From UBA12018 sp051656605 (GTDB lineage Bacteria; Bacteroidota; Bacteroidia; Bacteroidales; CAMTPD01), in NCBI GenBank assembly GCA_051656605.1, contig JBOGCF010000001.1, positions 1 to 64,000 of the forward strand: 64,000 nt of DNA, written 5' to 3'. Below, piece after piece: positions 54,212 to 62,760 of the stretch (position 1 is its first letter; each line of letters starts with the position of its first letter). The translations under genes were made by a program, and so were the position numbers. A model generated the notes under the pieces. The model was not told where the DNA came from. It worked only from the letters and a program-made list of their open reading frames with translations, and ran no database searches.

Positions 54212-54466
54212 CTACGACGGTTCAAACCTACATTTTACGTAATCAATCGCAACATGTGTAATAAAAACAACCGGAAGTATATACCAACAACTCCAAATTG
54301 CCACAAATAAATAAGTCAGAACTGCATGTACAGCCCCATGCAAACATAAAATTCGATTGTTTTGCTCAGCTTTCGCTTTGGCCATGTTGTCGGTTTGCAA
54401 TACAAAATCACCCAATAAGTGGGCAACTAGCATTCGCAAGAGAATCAAAATACTACTTAAGCTCAT
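54212..54466 (-). CDS. Short DUF3307 protein, probably truncated
   Basis: An ATG at 54466 gives an 84-residue membrane protein beginning MSLSSILILLRMLVAHLLGDF. It contains the DUF3307 core: a helix with the HLLGDFVLQTD motif at about 16-26, an LHGAVHAVLTYL helix and a VVFITHVAIDYVK segment. Family members are usually longer, with more helices after the IDYVK region. Here a stop follows within eight residues. The start overlaps the end of the SatD-like gene by 14 bp, as in the common satD-DUF3307 pair. The function of DUF3307 is unknown. The shortness could be natural or a decayed C-terminus. Confidence 0.65.
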   Translation of the reverse strand: MSLSSILILLRMLVAHLLGDFVLQTDNMAKAKAEQNNRILCLHGAVHAVLTYLFVAIWSCWYILPVVFITHVAIDYVKCRFEPS

Positions 54467-55118
54467 AATAGGTATTTTTTTTAAGGTAATTAGATAGGCA
54501 TTGTTGATATCTATCGAGATAAAGACCAATGAGTGAAGCCTTTGCACTAGCAAGAGCTTTACTTACTGCCTGTGGTGTTTTGTGTAGTTTTTGTGCAATC
54601 TCGCGCTGTGTAATTTGCTCATCCAGTAGCCACTCATACATAACATCTGCCTGAGCAATAGTCCATTGCGAAACGATATCATCAACAAAAGCCGTACTGA
54701 CTTTGAACTCGTCGTTGATTTCATCCCAGGCGGTTTTTAAAACTAGGCGTTTGGTTTTGCCCAATGCGTCGAGCTCTCGCCCCGAATACCAAAATGCTTC
54801 TCCGTCTGATTCTGCCACCCGATTAAGAGATTCATATTCGACCTTTCCTAACCCTACGGAAATACGTGCGTCCCAACGTAAATAATCCGGAGAGTTTTTG
54901 AGCAATGCTGCACGCACAAGTAAAGCTCCTCTTAAGGCCCATTGGGGAGAGTTTAGCTCTATCTGAAAACTATCACCTCGATATATGTCATATCGTAGTA
55001 GTGATTCGTTTTCGAGCGCTTTGATGGTTTCTTTAATTACATTCAACAATCGATCTCTATCTGTTACGTTTGTATGTGTAGATTGAACGATGTCTCCTGT
55101 TATAACTGCTTTTATCAT
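54453..55118 (-). CDS. SatD-like protein with C-terminal helix-turn-helix
   Basis: This 221-residue protein has an N-terminal SatD-type region (MIKAVITGDIVQST, IYRGDSFQIE, about 1-60, and ARISVGLGKVEYE near 105), probably a nucleotide-cyclase-like fold. A C-terminal helix-turn-helix reads QITQREIAQKLHKTPQAVSKALASA (about 168-192; it is split here as a motif) and resembles sigma-factor region 4. SatD of Streptococcus is linked to acid stress and a signal-recognition-like operon. DNA binding is likely because three palindromic direct repeats lie upstream. Its promoter is probably within the array at 55164-55237, suggesting autoregulation. Confidence 0.8.
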   Translation of the reverse strand: MIKAVITGDIVQSTHTNVTDRDRLLNVIKETIKALENESLLRYDIYRGDSFQIELNSPQWALRGALLVRAALLKNSPDYLRWDARISVGLGKVEYESLNRVAESDGEAFWYSGRELDALGKTKRLVLKTAWDEINDEFKVSTAFVDDIVSQWTIAQADVMYEWLLDEQITQREIAQKLHKTPQAVSKALASAKASLIGLYLDRYQQCLSNYLKKNTYYELK

Positions 55119-55163
55119 AGCACTTTTATTTTCTACAAATATACAATTCCACTTTCAAATAAT

Positions 55164-55237
55164 CAACCGTTTATGGTTGTTTTTAATCATATCAACTGTT
55201 TTCGGTTGTTTTTGATCATATCAACTATTTTCGGTTG
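55164..55237. promoter_or_regulatory. Operator-like array: three palindromes with a 29-bp period
   Basis: CAACCGTTTATGGTTG (55164-55179), CAACTGTTTTCGGTTG (55193-55208) and CAACTATTTTCGGTTG (55222-55237) are evenly spaced, and even the spacers are alike (TTTTTAATCATAT, TTTTTGATCATAT). Each is a CAAC-N8-GTTG palindrome. They lie 45-120 bp before the SatD-like start codon and also upstream of the divergent ion-channel gene at 55404. Confidence 0.8.
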
Positions 55238-55403
55238 TTTTTATTAGAACATTTGTTTCTGTGTTTCTGTTTACAACGCTCCACATTTTTGCTATATATC
55301 TACTAAATAACTGTGTTTACATGGAAAAATAGGTGTTATTATCCAACCAAACAAAGTAAATGTATGTTTCATATAAAAAAAACAAATTACAACAGATAAT
55401 AGA

Positions 55404-56132
55404 ATGGTACCTGTCAAACCTTATTTTAAACCTAGTACTCCTGCTATTATGAAGCTTCTTCATATTTTGGTTCTTTTAGGGAGTATTGTTTTGGTAGCAA
55501 CATTTTCATTGGAGATTCTACAACTAATCCCCGAGCTTACGAGTGCTAGTTATCAAAAAATACAGCTATGGATTTGTTTGGTTTTTATGATTGATTTCTT
55601 TGTTGGTTGGTATCTTGAGAAAAACAAAGGTGATTATTTGAAGCACAACTTGGTATTTCTATTGGTATCTATTCCTTACTTTAGTATTTTACAGCATGCG
55701 ATTATCCACATGACTCCTGAGATGTATTATTTTCTGAAGTTTATTCCCGTCATTCGTGGTGGTTATGCTTTGATTATTATCGTAAAATGGTTTACATACA
55801 ACAAGGTGACAAGTTTGCTTATAACCTATCTTACCATCCTGATGGCAATGGTTTACTTCAGCAGCTTGATCTTTTTCATCATCGAGTCTCCGGTAAATAA
55901 CATGGTCAATAAATTTACCGATGCTTTGTGGTGGGCATTTATGGATGTAACAACAGTAGGCTCCAACATCTATGCCATGACCGGTATCGGAAAAGTACTC
56001 TCAGTCCTTTTAGCTGCACTCGGCATGATGATGTTCCCAATCTTTACGGTTTACATTACAGAAAAGGTTGAGTCTCGCAAAAAAACAACCAAGCCCGACG
56101 AAGAAGAAGATACTACTACCAATAACTCCTAA
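55404..56132 (+). CDS. Ion channel of the potassium-channel superfamily with a non-canonical filter
   Basis: This 242-residue membrane protein has a voltage-gated-like layout. Hydrophobic helices lie at about 18-38, 52-68, 83-103 and 111-128 (an S4-like RGGYALIIIVKWFTYNK with few positive charges). They are followed by an outer pore helix at about 136-160, the pore loop DALWWAFMDVTTVGSNIYAM (about 173-192) and the inner helix at about 197-220. The usual potassium filter TVGYGD is replaced by TVGSNI. The C-terminus is short, acidic and without an RCK domain. A cation channel is likely; selectivity for potassium is not secure. The gene is divergent from the SatD-like regulator and shares its operator region. 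Confidence 0.8.
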   Translation: MVPVKPYFKPSTPAIMKLLHILVLLGSIVLVATFSLEILQLIPELTSASYQKIQLWICLVFMIDFFVGWYLEKNKGDYLKHNLVFLLVSIPYFSILQHAIIHMTPEMYYFLKFIPVIRGGYALIIIVKWFTYNKVTSLLITYLTILMAMVYFSSLIFFIIESPVNNMVNKFTDALWWAFMDVTTVGSNIYAMTGIGKVLSVLLAALGMMMFPIFTVYITEKVESRKKTTKPDEEEDTTTNNS

Positions 56133-56182
56133 GCTCAACAAAGTATCTTTATGAATCCATATCTGGTTTCTATTTTACAGAT

Positions 56183-56218
56183 AAAAAAAGGCCGCCTTGT
56201 CGGGCGACCTTTTTTTAT
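56183..56218. terminator. Bidirectional terminator
   Basis: A strong stem (AAAAAAAGGCCGCC with GGGCGACCTTTTTTT, one mismatch) lies between the converging channel and HdeD-like genes, with A and T runs on the two sides. Confidence 0.92.
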
Positions 56219-56235
56219 CTTATCTACAACCGAGA

Positions 56236-56793
56236 TCAATCGTTTTTACCTGGCTTCAAGTCAAACGAGAAAGCCATCAAACTGAATCCCCAGTACATAT
56301 ATAAGAATGCAGCCATAAACACAATAGTAAACACTGCCGATGCAGGAGCCATCAAAAACATCCAACTCAACACCAACAACAAAATACCATTGATCAAGTA
56401 CAACCACCAATACTTATATTTACCCACCATCATCAGTGACGATACAAAATTGGAAATACCTTTAAATAAAAAGATGAACCCGAAAATATATGGCAATACA
56501 GCCTCTGTATATCCAAGATCAAACAATAGAAACAAACCAATCATAATATCGATGATACCACCGGCAATCCACCAGCCCCATCCCGACATTGCTCGTTTTA
56601 CCGATGCAGCAATCGCAATCTGTGAGACACCCACTGCAAGCAACGACCAACCAAATAAGATAGCAACAGTTTCATAGCCCAAAGCAGGCTGCCACATCAC
56701 CCAAAAGCCCGACAACACAAGCATTGCACCAAGAATAAGGTACAACCACCAATACGAGCTTTTTCCCCAGAAATTAAGAACAGAATTATTCAT
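56236..56793 (-). CDS. HdeD-family (DUF308) membrane protein
   Basis: This 185-residue protein has six helices in three repeated pairs, typical of HdeD: about 13-32, 37-56, 69-88, 93-112, 125-144 and 149-168. Trp-rich 'YWWLYL' segments begin repeats 1 and 3. HdeD is associated with acid resistance at high cell density in E. coli, but its mechanism is unknown. A second, more distant HdeD-like protein is encoded at 61634-62173. It is monocistronic. Confidence 0.85.
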   Translation of the reverse strand: MNNSVLNFWGKSSYWWLYLILGAMLVLSGFWVMWQPALGYETVAILFGWSLLAVGVSQIAIAASVKRAMSGWGWWIAGGIIDIMIGLFLLFDLGYTEAVLPYIFGFIFLFKGISNFVSSLMMVGKYKYWWLYLINGILLLVLSWMFLMAPASAVFTIVFMAAFLYMYWGFSLMAFSFDLKPGKND

Positions 56794-57107
56794 ACGTGTA
56801 AAATTTAAACGTTATTTGATAATTAAATAGTTTACCATAGAACAAACCAAGGGCCAATAAGATTGTATACTTTTTTCAAATTATGTTAAAGTCTACACAC
56901 CTACAAGAAATAACAACATATCAGGGCACTGCTTTAATTATATTTTGTTTCATGATTCCATGCAAAAGCACTAATTTTGCATTCCGAATGGATAAAAGAG
57001 ACAAGCAGACAATGCAAATACATTCGGAAAATGCCTCCCTATGTTTCGCACTGCATATCAGCAAATTACCCTTCACAACATCGACAATACTGAAATAAAT
57101 AAACAAA
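56794..57107. other. Intergenic region upstream of the PRTase-like gene
   Basis: This 314-bp AT-rich gap holds no convincing gene. A TAATTTTG element on the plus strand (56972-56979) could be a -7 box and would give a leader of about 120 nt for the PRTase-like gene. I could not fold the leader into a recognisable riboswitch by eye. Promoter elements for the divergent HdeD-like gene must also lie here. Confidence 0.45.
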
Positions 57108-58097
57108 ATGATCGAAAAAATTGCTTCTATTGATCAGTGCGATTTGTATGAATTACCAAACGCATGGGGTGAAAAGGTTTTTACCTACATCACAACAACA
57201 CCACAAACACGTGAAATCTGTAATGACCCGCGCTGTTTGGGTATCGATTACACCAGCAAATTACAACAAGCTTGTGGCAACACACTCAAAGCACTGAGCA
57301 ATGAAGACAAAATCACATTGCAAGAAAAAGAAACCATTGTATTCAATATTCTACGTGGCGGACTCAACTTCGGACTACGCGAAGCCCTAGCTCAAGCCTT
57401 CGGATGGAATGCACACAGCTCGTCATTCATCAGTGCACAGCGCCGTCGTCGTGCCGACAATCCCGATGAATGGGAAATCACAGAAGGTGATTATCACAAA
57501 CTATACCTTAAGCCAACTTCAAGCATCGTATTTGGAGATGTAGTAGCTACCGGCACCAGCCTTGAGCATGCCTTGGATATCTTGATCCACGAAGCAGAAC
57601 AAACAGGCTGTACCATCAAGAATATGATCTTCTTCACCATCGGTGGCATCAAAACAGAAGCAATCTTGGCGCGCACGGCCAAACGCCTAGCGTCACTCTT
57701 CCCCGATTTTGAAGGAATACACGTTGTATACATCGAAGGTCGCTTTATCGTACCCGATCACAACACACCACTTACGATCAAGCTTACTGGAACCGATCTT
57801 GTACGCCTTGATGCAGTAATGGCTCCTGAATTTATCGCTTCACAATACGAAAACCCATGCTATCCGATCGAGCGCTGTACCATCTACGATGCCGGTTCTC
57901 GCGCATTCCTAATCAGCGAATACGCAGAAGACGTTCTCGAATACTGGCAACAAAACCTAGAGTTGGCAGAACAAGGCATGACTTTCACACAGTTGGTAAA
58001 TGAGCGCTTCCCAGAGATCGACGCAACTCGTTATGCCAATACAGATTTAAAAGCACTATCGGTTTCACAAATCGAATTCTTCTCACAATACATTTAA
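57108..58097 (+). CDS. Phosphoribosyltransferase-like protein
   Basis: This 329-residue cytoplasmic protein contains a type I PRTase core. The strand IVFNILRGGLNFGLREAL (about 82-99) and the PRPP-binding motif IVFGDVVATGTSLEHAL (about 139-155) are clear. It is far longer than simple salvage PRTases, with about 130 extra C-terminal residues (from 205 on, TIKLTGTDLVRLD ... YENPCYPIERCTIYDAGSR) of no known type. It is transcribed 42 bp ahead of a CodB-type permease, so the substrate is probably a base or base-like compound imported by that carrier. PRPP-dependent transfer is inferred from the motif; other PRTase-fold roles, such as regulation, remain possible. Confidence 0.75.
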   Translation: MIEKIASIDQCDLYELPNAWGEKVFTYITTTPQTREICNDPRCLGIDYTSKLQQACGNTLKALSNEDKITLQEKETIVFNILRGGLNFGLREALAQAFGWNAHSSSFISAQRRRRADNPDEWEITEGDYHKLYLKPTSSIVFGDVVATGTSLEHALDILIHEAEQTGCTIKNMIFFTIGGIKTEAILARTAKRLASLFPDFEGIHVVYIEGRFIVPDHNTPLTIKLTGTDLVRLDAVMAPEFIASQYENPCYPIERCTIYDAGSRAFLISEYAEDVLEYWQQNLELAEQGMTFTQLVNERFPEIDATRYANTDLKALSVSQIEFFSQYI

Positions 58098-58139
58098 TTT
58101 ACGGACCATCAATCCGGCATCAACCCGCAACATATACAA

Positions 58140-59399
58140 ATGAGTAATACAAAGACTAAAGTCAGCAAAGAATACGAATTTACACACGTAGCATCACACA
58201 GCCGTCGAGGTTTCTGGACCATGCTGGTTGTTATGCTCGGTTTTTCCTTCTTCTCGGCCAGCATGTGGGCCGGAGGCACACTGGGCACAGCTCTCACCTC
58301 GCCCATGTTTATCCTTTCGGTACTTGTAGGGAATCTTCTTTTGGGAGCCTATACCGGATCGTTGGCCTATATCGCAGCTAAAACCGGACTATCAACCCAC
58401 CTATTGGCACACTATTCGTTCGGACAAAAAGGATCCTACTTGGCATCACTTATTCTTGGCATCACACAAGTAGGTTGGTTTGGTGTAGGTGTAGCCATGT
58501 TTGCCATCCCTGTGCACAAAGTATTACCCGATGTACCGCTGTCTGTACTCGTATGGGGCTCGGGGCTACTTATGACTGCTACCGCATGGTTTGGCATCAA
58601 AGCCCTCACCATCTTAAGCGCCATTGCTGTTCCGGCCATCGCCATCCTCGGTTTTATGTCGGTTGGAAAAGCTTTTGGAGATTTCGGCGGACTCGAAGCC
58701 TGGCTCAATGTTGTCCCTACCCAAGAAATGTCTCTTTCGTCGGCCATTGGTATCTGCATCGCATCCTTTATCAGTGGCGGTAGTCTTACCCCCGATTTCA
58801 CCCGCTTTGCCAAGACACCTAAAATTTCGGTATCCACTACCGTGACGGCCTTCTTTATCGGCAACTCGTTGATGTTCTTCTTCGGAGCCGTAGGTGCATC
58901 GTTCTATCAACTCAGCGACATCGCCGATGTCATGCTCAAGCAAGGAATGATCGTGTGGGCAATCGTTGTGTTAGGACTAAACATCTGGACTACCAACGAC
59001 AACGCCATCTACGGTTCGGGACTTGGTTTTGCCAACATCACCAAACTACCCAAGAAATTCTTCGTACTTATCAATGGCGTACTCGGAACTGCTGCCGCAA
59101 TCTTCCTATACGACAACTTTGTAGGATGGCTTAATTTCTTAAATGTACTCATCCCCTCAATCGGAGGTGTACTCATAGCCGACTACTTCTTTGTACATCG
59201 TCGTCACTATGCGCACATGGAAAAACACCCATTCGTAACCATTCGTTGGAGTGCAATTGCCGCATGGGCCTTCGGAGCATTGGCAAGCTTTTATCTTCCG
59301 GGCATCTCATCGCTCAACAGTGTCCTTACAGCCATGATAACCTATTGGTTGTTGTCACGCTTTGTCGACAAACCGGCACGTTACACCGAAAACGATTAA
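58140..59399 (+). CDS. NCS1-family permease (CodB-like)
   Basis: This 419-residue inner-membrane carrier has twelve helices. Its N-terminus (YEFTHVASHSRRGFWTMLVVMLGFSFFSASMW as a split segment near 12-43) and mid-region (ICIASFISGGSLTPDFTRFAKTP, about 205-227) closely match cytosine permease CodB, including the 'SGGSLTPDFTRF' stretch characteristic of it. It probably imports cytosine or a related base with sodium or protons. No cytosine deaminase is adjacent. The upstream PRTase-like protein is the likely user of the imported base. Confidence 0.9.
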   Translation: MSNTKTKVSKEYEFTHVASHSRRGFWTMLVVMLGFSFFSASMWAGGTLGTALTSPMFILSVLVGNLLLGAYTGSLAYIAAKTGLSTHLLAHYSFGQKGSYLASLILGITQVGWFGVGVAMFAIPVHKVLPDVPLSVLVWGSGLLMTATAWFGIKALTILSAIAVPAIAILGFMSVGKAFGDFGGLEAWLNVVPTQEMSLSSAIGICIASFISGGSLTPDFTRFAKTPKISVSTTVTAFFIGNSLMFFFGAVGASFYQLSDIADVMLKQGMIVWAIVVLGLNIWTTNDNAIYGSGLGFANITKLPKKFFVLINGVLGTAAAIFLYDNFVGWLNFLNVLIPSIGGVLIADYFFVHRRHYAHMEKHPFVTIRWSAIAAWAFGALASFYLPGISSLNSVLTAMITYWLLSRFVDKPARYTEND

Positions 59400-59424
59400 A
59401 TCCATTTTCATTAACACCATACTG

Positions 59425-61539
59425 ATGTCTGAAATCACAGGACTATTAAAAAAGTACTTCGGATACAACTCATTCCGCTCCAATCAAGAAGCGGTTATAC
59501 AAAACATACTCGACGGAAACGACACGTTCGTTCTCATGCCTACCGGCGGAGGGAAATCGATCTGTTATCAGATTCCGGCATTAGCAATGGAGGGAACGGC
59601 TGTAGTGGTCTCTCCATTGTTGTCTTTAATAAAAGACCAAGTAGACACACTGCGTGAAAACGGCATCGTAGCCTGTACCCTCAACAGTACACAAAACGAA
59701 AGCGAAAACCGTAGTGCTCGCGAATTGTGCCTCAACGGCACGGCCAAACTGCTATACATTTCACCGGAGCGCCTCTTGGGCGAACTCGAAAACGGCATCT
59801 TCAAGCACATGCGCGTATCGCTATTTGCCATCGACGAAGCACACTGTATCTCCCAATGGGGACACGACTTTCGTCCCGAGTACACCAAGCTCTCGCAAAT
59901 CAAAAGCTACTTCCGCAAAACACCTATCGTAGCCCTTACAGCAACGGCAGATAAGATCACCCGCGACGACATCATACGTCAGTTGTCGCTCCAAAACCCA
60001 CGCACATTTGTATCATCGTTTGACCGCCCCAACCTTTCACTCAAAGTAGTAAAAGGACTTGGTAAGAAGCAAAAGATCAACTCCATCCTCGACTTCATCG
60101 AGCGACATCCTCGTCAGAGTGGCATCATCTATTGCCTCAGCCGGCAAAACACCGAAACACTCGCCAAGGAACTCGCCGAAGAAGGAGTAAGCACCGGAGT
60201 ATATCATGCCGGACTCTCCAACAGCGAACGTGAGCAAAATCAAAACGATTTTCTCAACGACAAAGTACGCGTAATCTGCGCCACCGTAGCCTTTGGTATG
60301 GGTATCGACAAGTCGAACGTACGCTGGGTAATCCACTACAACATGCCCAAAAGCATCGAAAGTTATTACCAAGAAATCGGACGAGCCGGTCGCGACGGCT
60401 CCAAAGCCGACACCCTACTCTTCTATACACTAGGAGATTTGGTTATGCTATCCAACTTTGCCAAAGAAAGCGCTCAGCAAAGCACCAACCTCGACAAGCT
60501 CAATCGCATGCAGCAATATGCAGAGTCAGACATCTGTCGCCGTCGCATTCTGCTCAGCTACTTTGGCGAAGAGATGGACCACGACTGTGGCAATTGCGAT
60601 GTATGCCTCAATCCTCCTGAGCGCATCGACGGAACCATCCTCGTACAAAAAGCCCTCAGTGCCGTAGCCCGCACCGAGCAGCGTGTAGGCGTAAACCTGC
60701 TCATCGACATCCTGCGTGGCTCACGTCGTATCGAGATCATCTCGGCAGGCTATCATCAAATCAAGACCTTTGGTGTAGGAGCCGACCTTTCGTTTCGCGA
60801 ATGGCAAGCCTACCTGTTGCAAATGCTACAACTCGGCTACATCGAGATGGCCTACAACGACGGCAACACCCTCAAGATTACCAACATGGGACGCAGGGTA
60901 TTGATGGGCGAAATTCCCGCACAACTCGCCAAGGCAAAACTCGAGCAAACCACGGCACCGGTATCCAGCAAACGCTCCCGCATCACCGAGGCCGAAAGTC
61001 ACCTCAGCGAAGACGAGCAACTATTTGAGCAACTACGTAAGCTACGCTATAAGTATGCCACGCTCGAAGACGTACCCGCCTACGCCATCTTTACCGACAA
61101 GTCGCTCACGCAAATGGTCGAAGATAAACCCGTTTCGATGACCGAATTCTCCAACATAGCCGGAGTATCCGAAGTAAAACTCGAAAAGTACGGACAAGAA
61201 TTCATCACCACCATTCGCAAAGCCATCGGGAAGAAAAGAGCCAAAGGAGACACCTACAAAGAAACCCTCGAATGCGTACACAAAGGACTAGGTGCGCTAC
61301 AAATAGCAGAGTTTCGTAAGATTCAGCCCGTAACGGTCTATTCTCACCTCGCCTATTTGGTCGAAAAAGGAGACCTCACCGACTGGAGTCGCTACATCAG
61401 CAACGACGAAATACAAGCCGTAGCCCGTGCAGCCGAAAAGTTAGGTCAAACCTCTGAGCTCAAACCTATTCACGAAGCCCTCGATGGGAATATCGGATTC
61501 GGACTCATTCGTTTGGCCCTCTCGATCCTGAAAAAATAA
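59425..61539 (+). CDS. recQ: ATP-dependent DNA helicase RecQ
   Basis: This protein has 704 residues from the ATG at 59425 (MSEITGLLKKYF). An upstream in-frame ATG overlaps the permease gene and is less likely. Helicase core motifs are the Q-motif YFGYNSFRSNQEAVI, Walker A MPTGGGKS, DEAH box AIDEAHCISQWGHDFRPEY, FVSSFDRPNLS, and motif VI QEIGRAGRDG. A zinc-binding RQC region has Cys residues (CRRRILLSYFGEEMDHDCGNCDVC, about 372-395 as a split motif). A C-terminal HRDC domain and an additional helical tail follow. It unwinds DNA 3'-5' in recombination and replication-fork repair. Codon usage here is richer in G+C than in the left part of the window. Confidence 0.95.
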   Translation: MSEITGLLKKYFGYNSFRSNQEAVIQNILDGNDTFVLMPTGGGKSICYQIPALAMEGTAVVVSPLLSLIKDQVDTLRENGIVACTLNSTQNESENRSARELCLNGTAKLLYISPERLLGELENGIFKHMRVSLFAIDEAHCISQWGHDFRPEYTKLSQIKSYFRKTPIVALTATADKITRDDIIRQLSLQNPRTFVSSFDRPNLSLKVVKGLGKKQKINSILDFIERHPRQSGIIYCLSRQNTETLAKELAEEGVSTGVYHAGLSNSEREQNQNDFLNDKVRVICATVAFGMGIDKSNVRWVIHYNMPKSIESYYQEIGRAGRDGSKADTLLFYTLGDLVMLSNFAKESAQQSTNLDKLNRMQQYAESDICRRRILLSYFGEEMDHDCGNCDVCLNPPERIDGTILVQKALSAVARTEQRVGVNLLIDILRGSRRIEIISAGYHQIKTFGVGADLSFREWQAYLLQMLQLGYIEMAYNDGNTLKITNMGRRVLMGEIPAQLAKAKLEQTTAPVSSKRSRITEAESHLSEDEQLFEQLRKLRYKYATLEDVPAYAIFTDKSLTQMVEDKPVSMTEFSNIAGVSEVKLEKYGQEFITTIRKAIGKKRAKGDTYKETLECVHKGLGALQIAEFRKIQPVTVYSHLAYLVEKGDLTDWSRYISNDEIQAVARAAEKLGQTSELKPIHEALDGNIGFGLIRLALSILKK

Positions 61540-61633
61540 TAAAATAAAGCCCCATACACGAGCAATAATCCCGTGTCGGTTGTTATTGAGTAAAACATAT
61601 TTATTAAAATATACATTCTAATATACAACAACT

Positions 61634-62173
61634 ATGTCAAGCTCAATCAACCGGCTCACTGCTCCTGTATCACGAAGCATTTTAGCCATACTACTCGGTA
61701 TCATCCTGGTTATTTGGCCCGGACTCGCACTCAACTACGTCGTTATAGTCATAGGCGTATTGCTCCTCTTAATGGGAGTCATCTCCGTCGTATCATTCTA
61801 CCGCGCCAAATCGGCCGGATACGTTATGAACGGCAGTTTTCCACTCGACGGCTTCCTAATGGCCGCACTAGGTATTGCCATGATAGCCATTCCCCCATTC
61901 TTTGTAAGTATACTGATGTATATCATAGCCTTCTTACTCATATTAGGCGGCGTAGGTCAGCTATCTGTATTGGCATCAGCCCGCAAAGTCGGACCGGTAT
62001 CCGGAGTCTATTACATTTTCCCCGTATTGATTCTATTGGCCGGCATCTTAATCATTATGAATCCGTTCGGAACCGCTGCCAATCTCTTTATGTTTTGTGG
62101 TATTACCGCTATTATATACGGAGTTATCGATGTAATCAATCACATTCGCTTCAATAGAGCCTTACAAAAATAA
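61634..62173 (+). CDS. HdeD-family (DUF308) membrane protein
   Basis: This 179-residue protein has six helices in three pairs (about 12-32, 36-55, 70-88, 92-110, 125-142, 147-166). The repeated pattern of short loops, such as RAKSAGYVMNGSFPLDG between pairs, is typical of HdeD. It is longer in the first loop than the related protein at 56236-56793 and lacks its Trp-rich starts, so the two are not recent duplicates. A membrane-stress role is known only by family name. It lies between recQ and a small unknown gene. Confidence 0.82.
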   Translation: MSSSINRLTAPVSRSILAILLGIILVIWPGLALNYVVIVIGVLLLLMGVISVVSFYRAKSAGYVMNGSFPLDGFLMAALGIAMIAIPPFFVSILMYIIAFLLILGGVGQLSVLASARKVGPVSGVYYIFPVLILLAGILIIMNPFGTAANLFMFCGITAIIYGVIDVINHIRFNRALQK

Positions 62174-62248
62174 ATCTTGTATTATTTTTTTTACAACATT
62201 ACATCACCAAATACTGTTTTAAAGTAAAATCACAAAAAACGAAACGTC

Positions 62249-62605
62249 ATGGACAGATTAAAAGTTGATGAATCATTCAAAACTATGCATCAATTATTGA
62301 AAAGCGTAGTACCTCCTTGTGTTGCCGCTGGCGACGGTGCAACTAATTATGAAGTATGGGCCGAAAAAGACGGACAAAAACACCTATTCGGATCAGTCGT
62401 TGCACATACACATTCCGCAACCGTACAATTCAACGAACATATTCCGGCACACGACGCAAAACAGCTATTCTCCGAATACCTGCTTCACAAAATGAATAAC
62501 CATTATCGTATCGACATACGCATTATCGAAGACGAATTGCGCCGAGATTTACAAGATGCCATTCAAAATCTAATGCGCTACTATACCGACAAAAATTGGA
62601 TTTAA
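62249..62605 (+). CDS. Small conserved-looking protein of unknown function
   Basis: This 118-residue soluble protein has no recognised domain. It has balanced hydrophobic and charged content and predicted alternating strands and helices. Noticeable features are a VPPCVAAGDGATNYEVWAE segment at about 21-39, a His-containing stretch SVVAHTHSATVQFNEHIP and a long amphipathic C-terminal helix (about 88-115). The coding frame is supported by even composition, lack of a better overlapping frame, and a terminator shortly after the stop. It lies 75 bp after the HdeD-like gene and may be co-transcribed with it. Confidence 0.65.
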   Translation: MDRLKVDESFKTMHQLLKSVVPPCVAAGDGATNYEVWAEKDGQKHLFGSVVAHTHSATVQFNEHIPAHDAKQLFSEYLLHKMNNHYRIDIRIIEDELRRDLQDAIQNLMRYYTDKNWI

Positions 62606-62670
62606 TAAAAAAATCCCTTTTTACTGATAATATCCTAAACAAAACAAAGATTAATTCTTAAAGAAATGAA

Positions 62671-62708
62671 GAGTGAGCGTCTTTTATAAGATGCTCGCTC
62701 TTTTTTTC
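62671..62708 (+). terminator. Terminator after the small unknown gene
   Basis: The stem GAGTGAGCGTC with GATGCTCGCTC (two mismatched or wobble pairs) and loop TTTTATAA is followed by eight T residues (62701-62707 plus the last stem base). It lies 65 bp beyond the stop at 62605. Confidence 0.88.
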
Positions 62709-62723
62709 TTAAATTAAATATCT

Positions 62724-62731
62724 TACCTTTG
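62724..62731 (+). promoter_or_regulatory. Possible -7 element of the transporter gene
   Basis: TACCTTTG fits TAnnTTTG and is followed by GCGCCCGG, with the ATG 30 bp after the element. No TTG is visible at the ideal spacing. Confidence 0.45.
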
Positions 62732-62760
62732 CGCCCGGAAAAAATAGAATTTTTTAGGGT

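Noticed and set aside
56883..57098. Possible 71-residue gene upstream of the PRTase-like gene.
   Set aside because: Low-complexity composition, no start signal, and it overlaps the likely promoter and leader.
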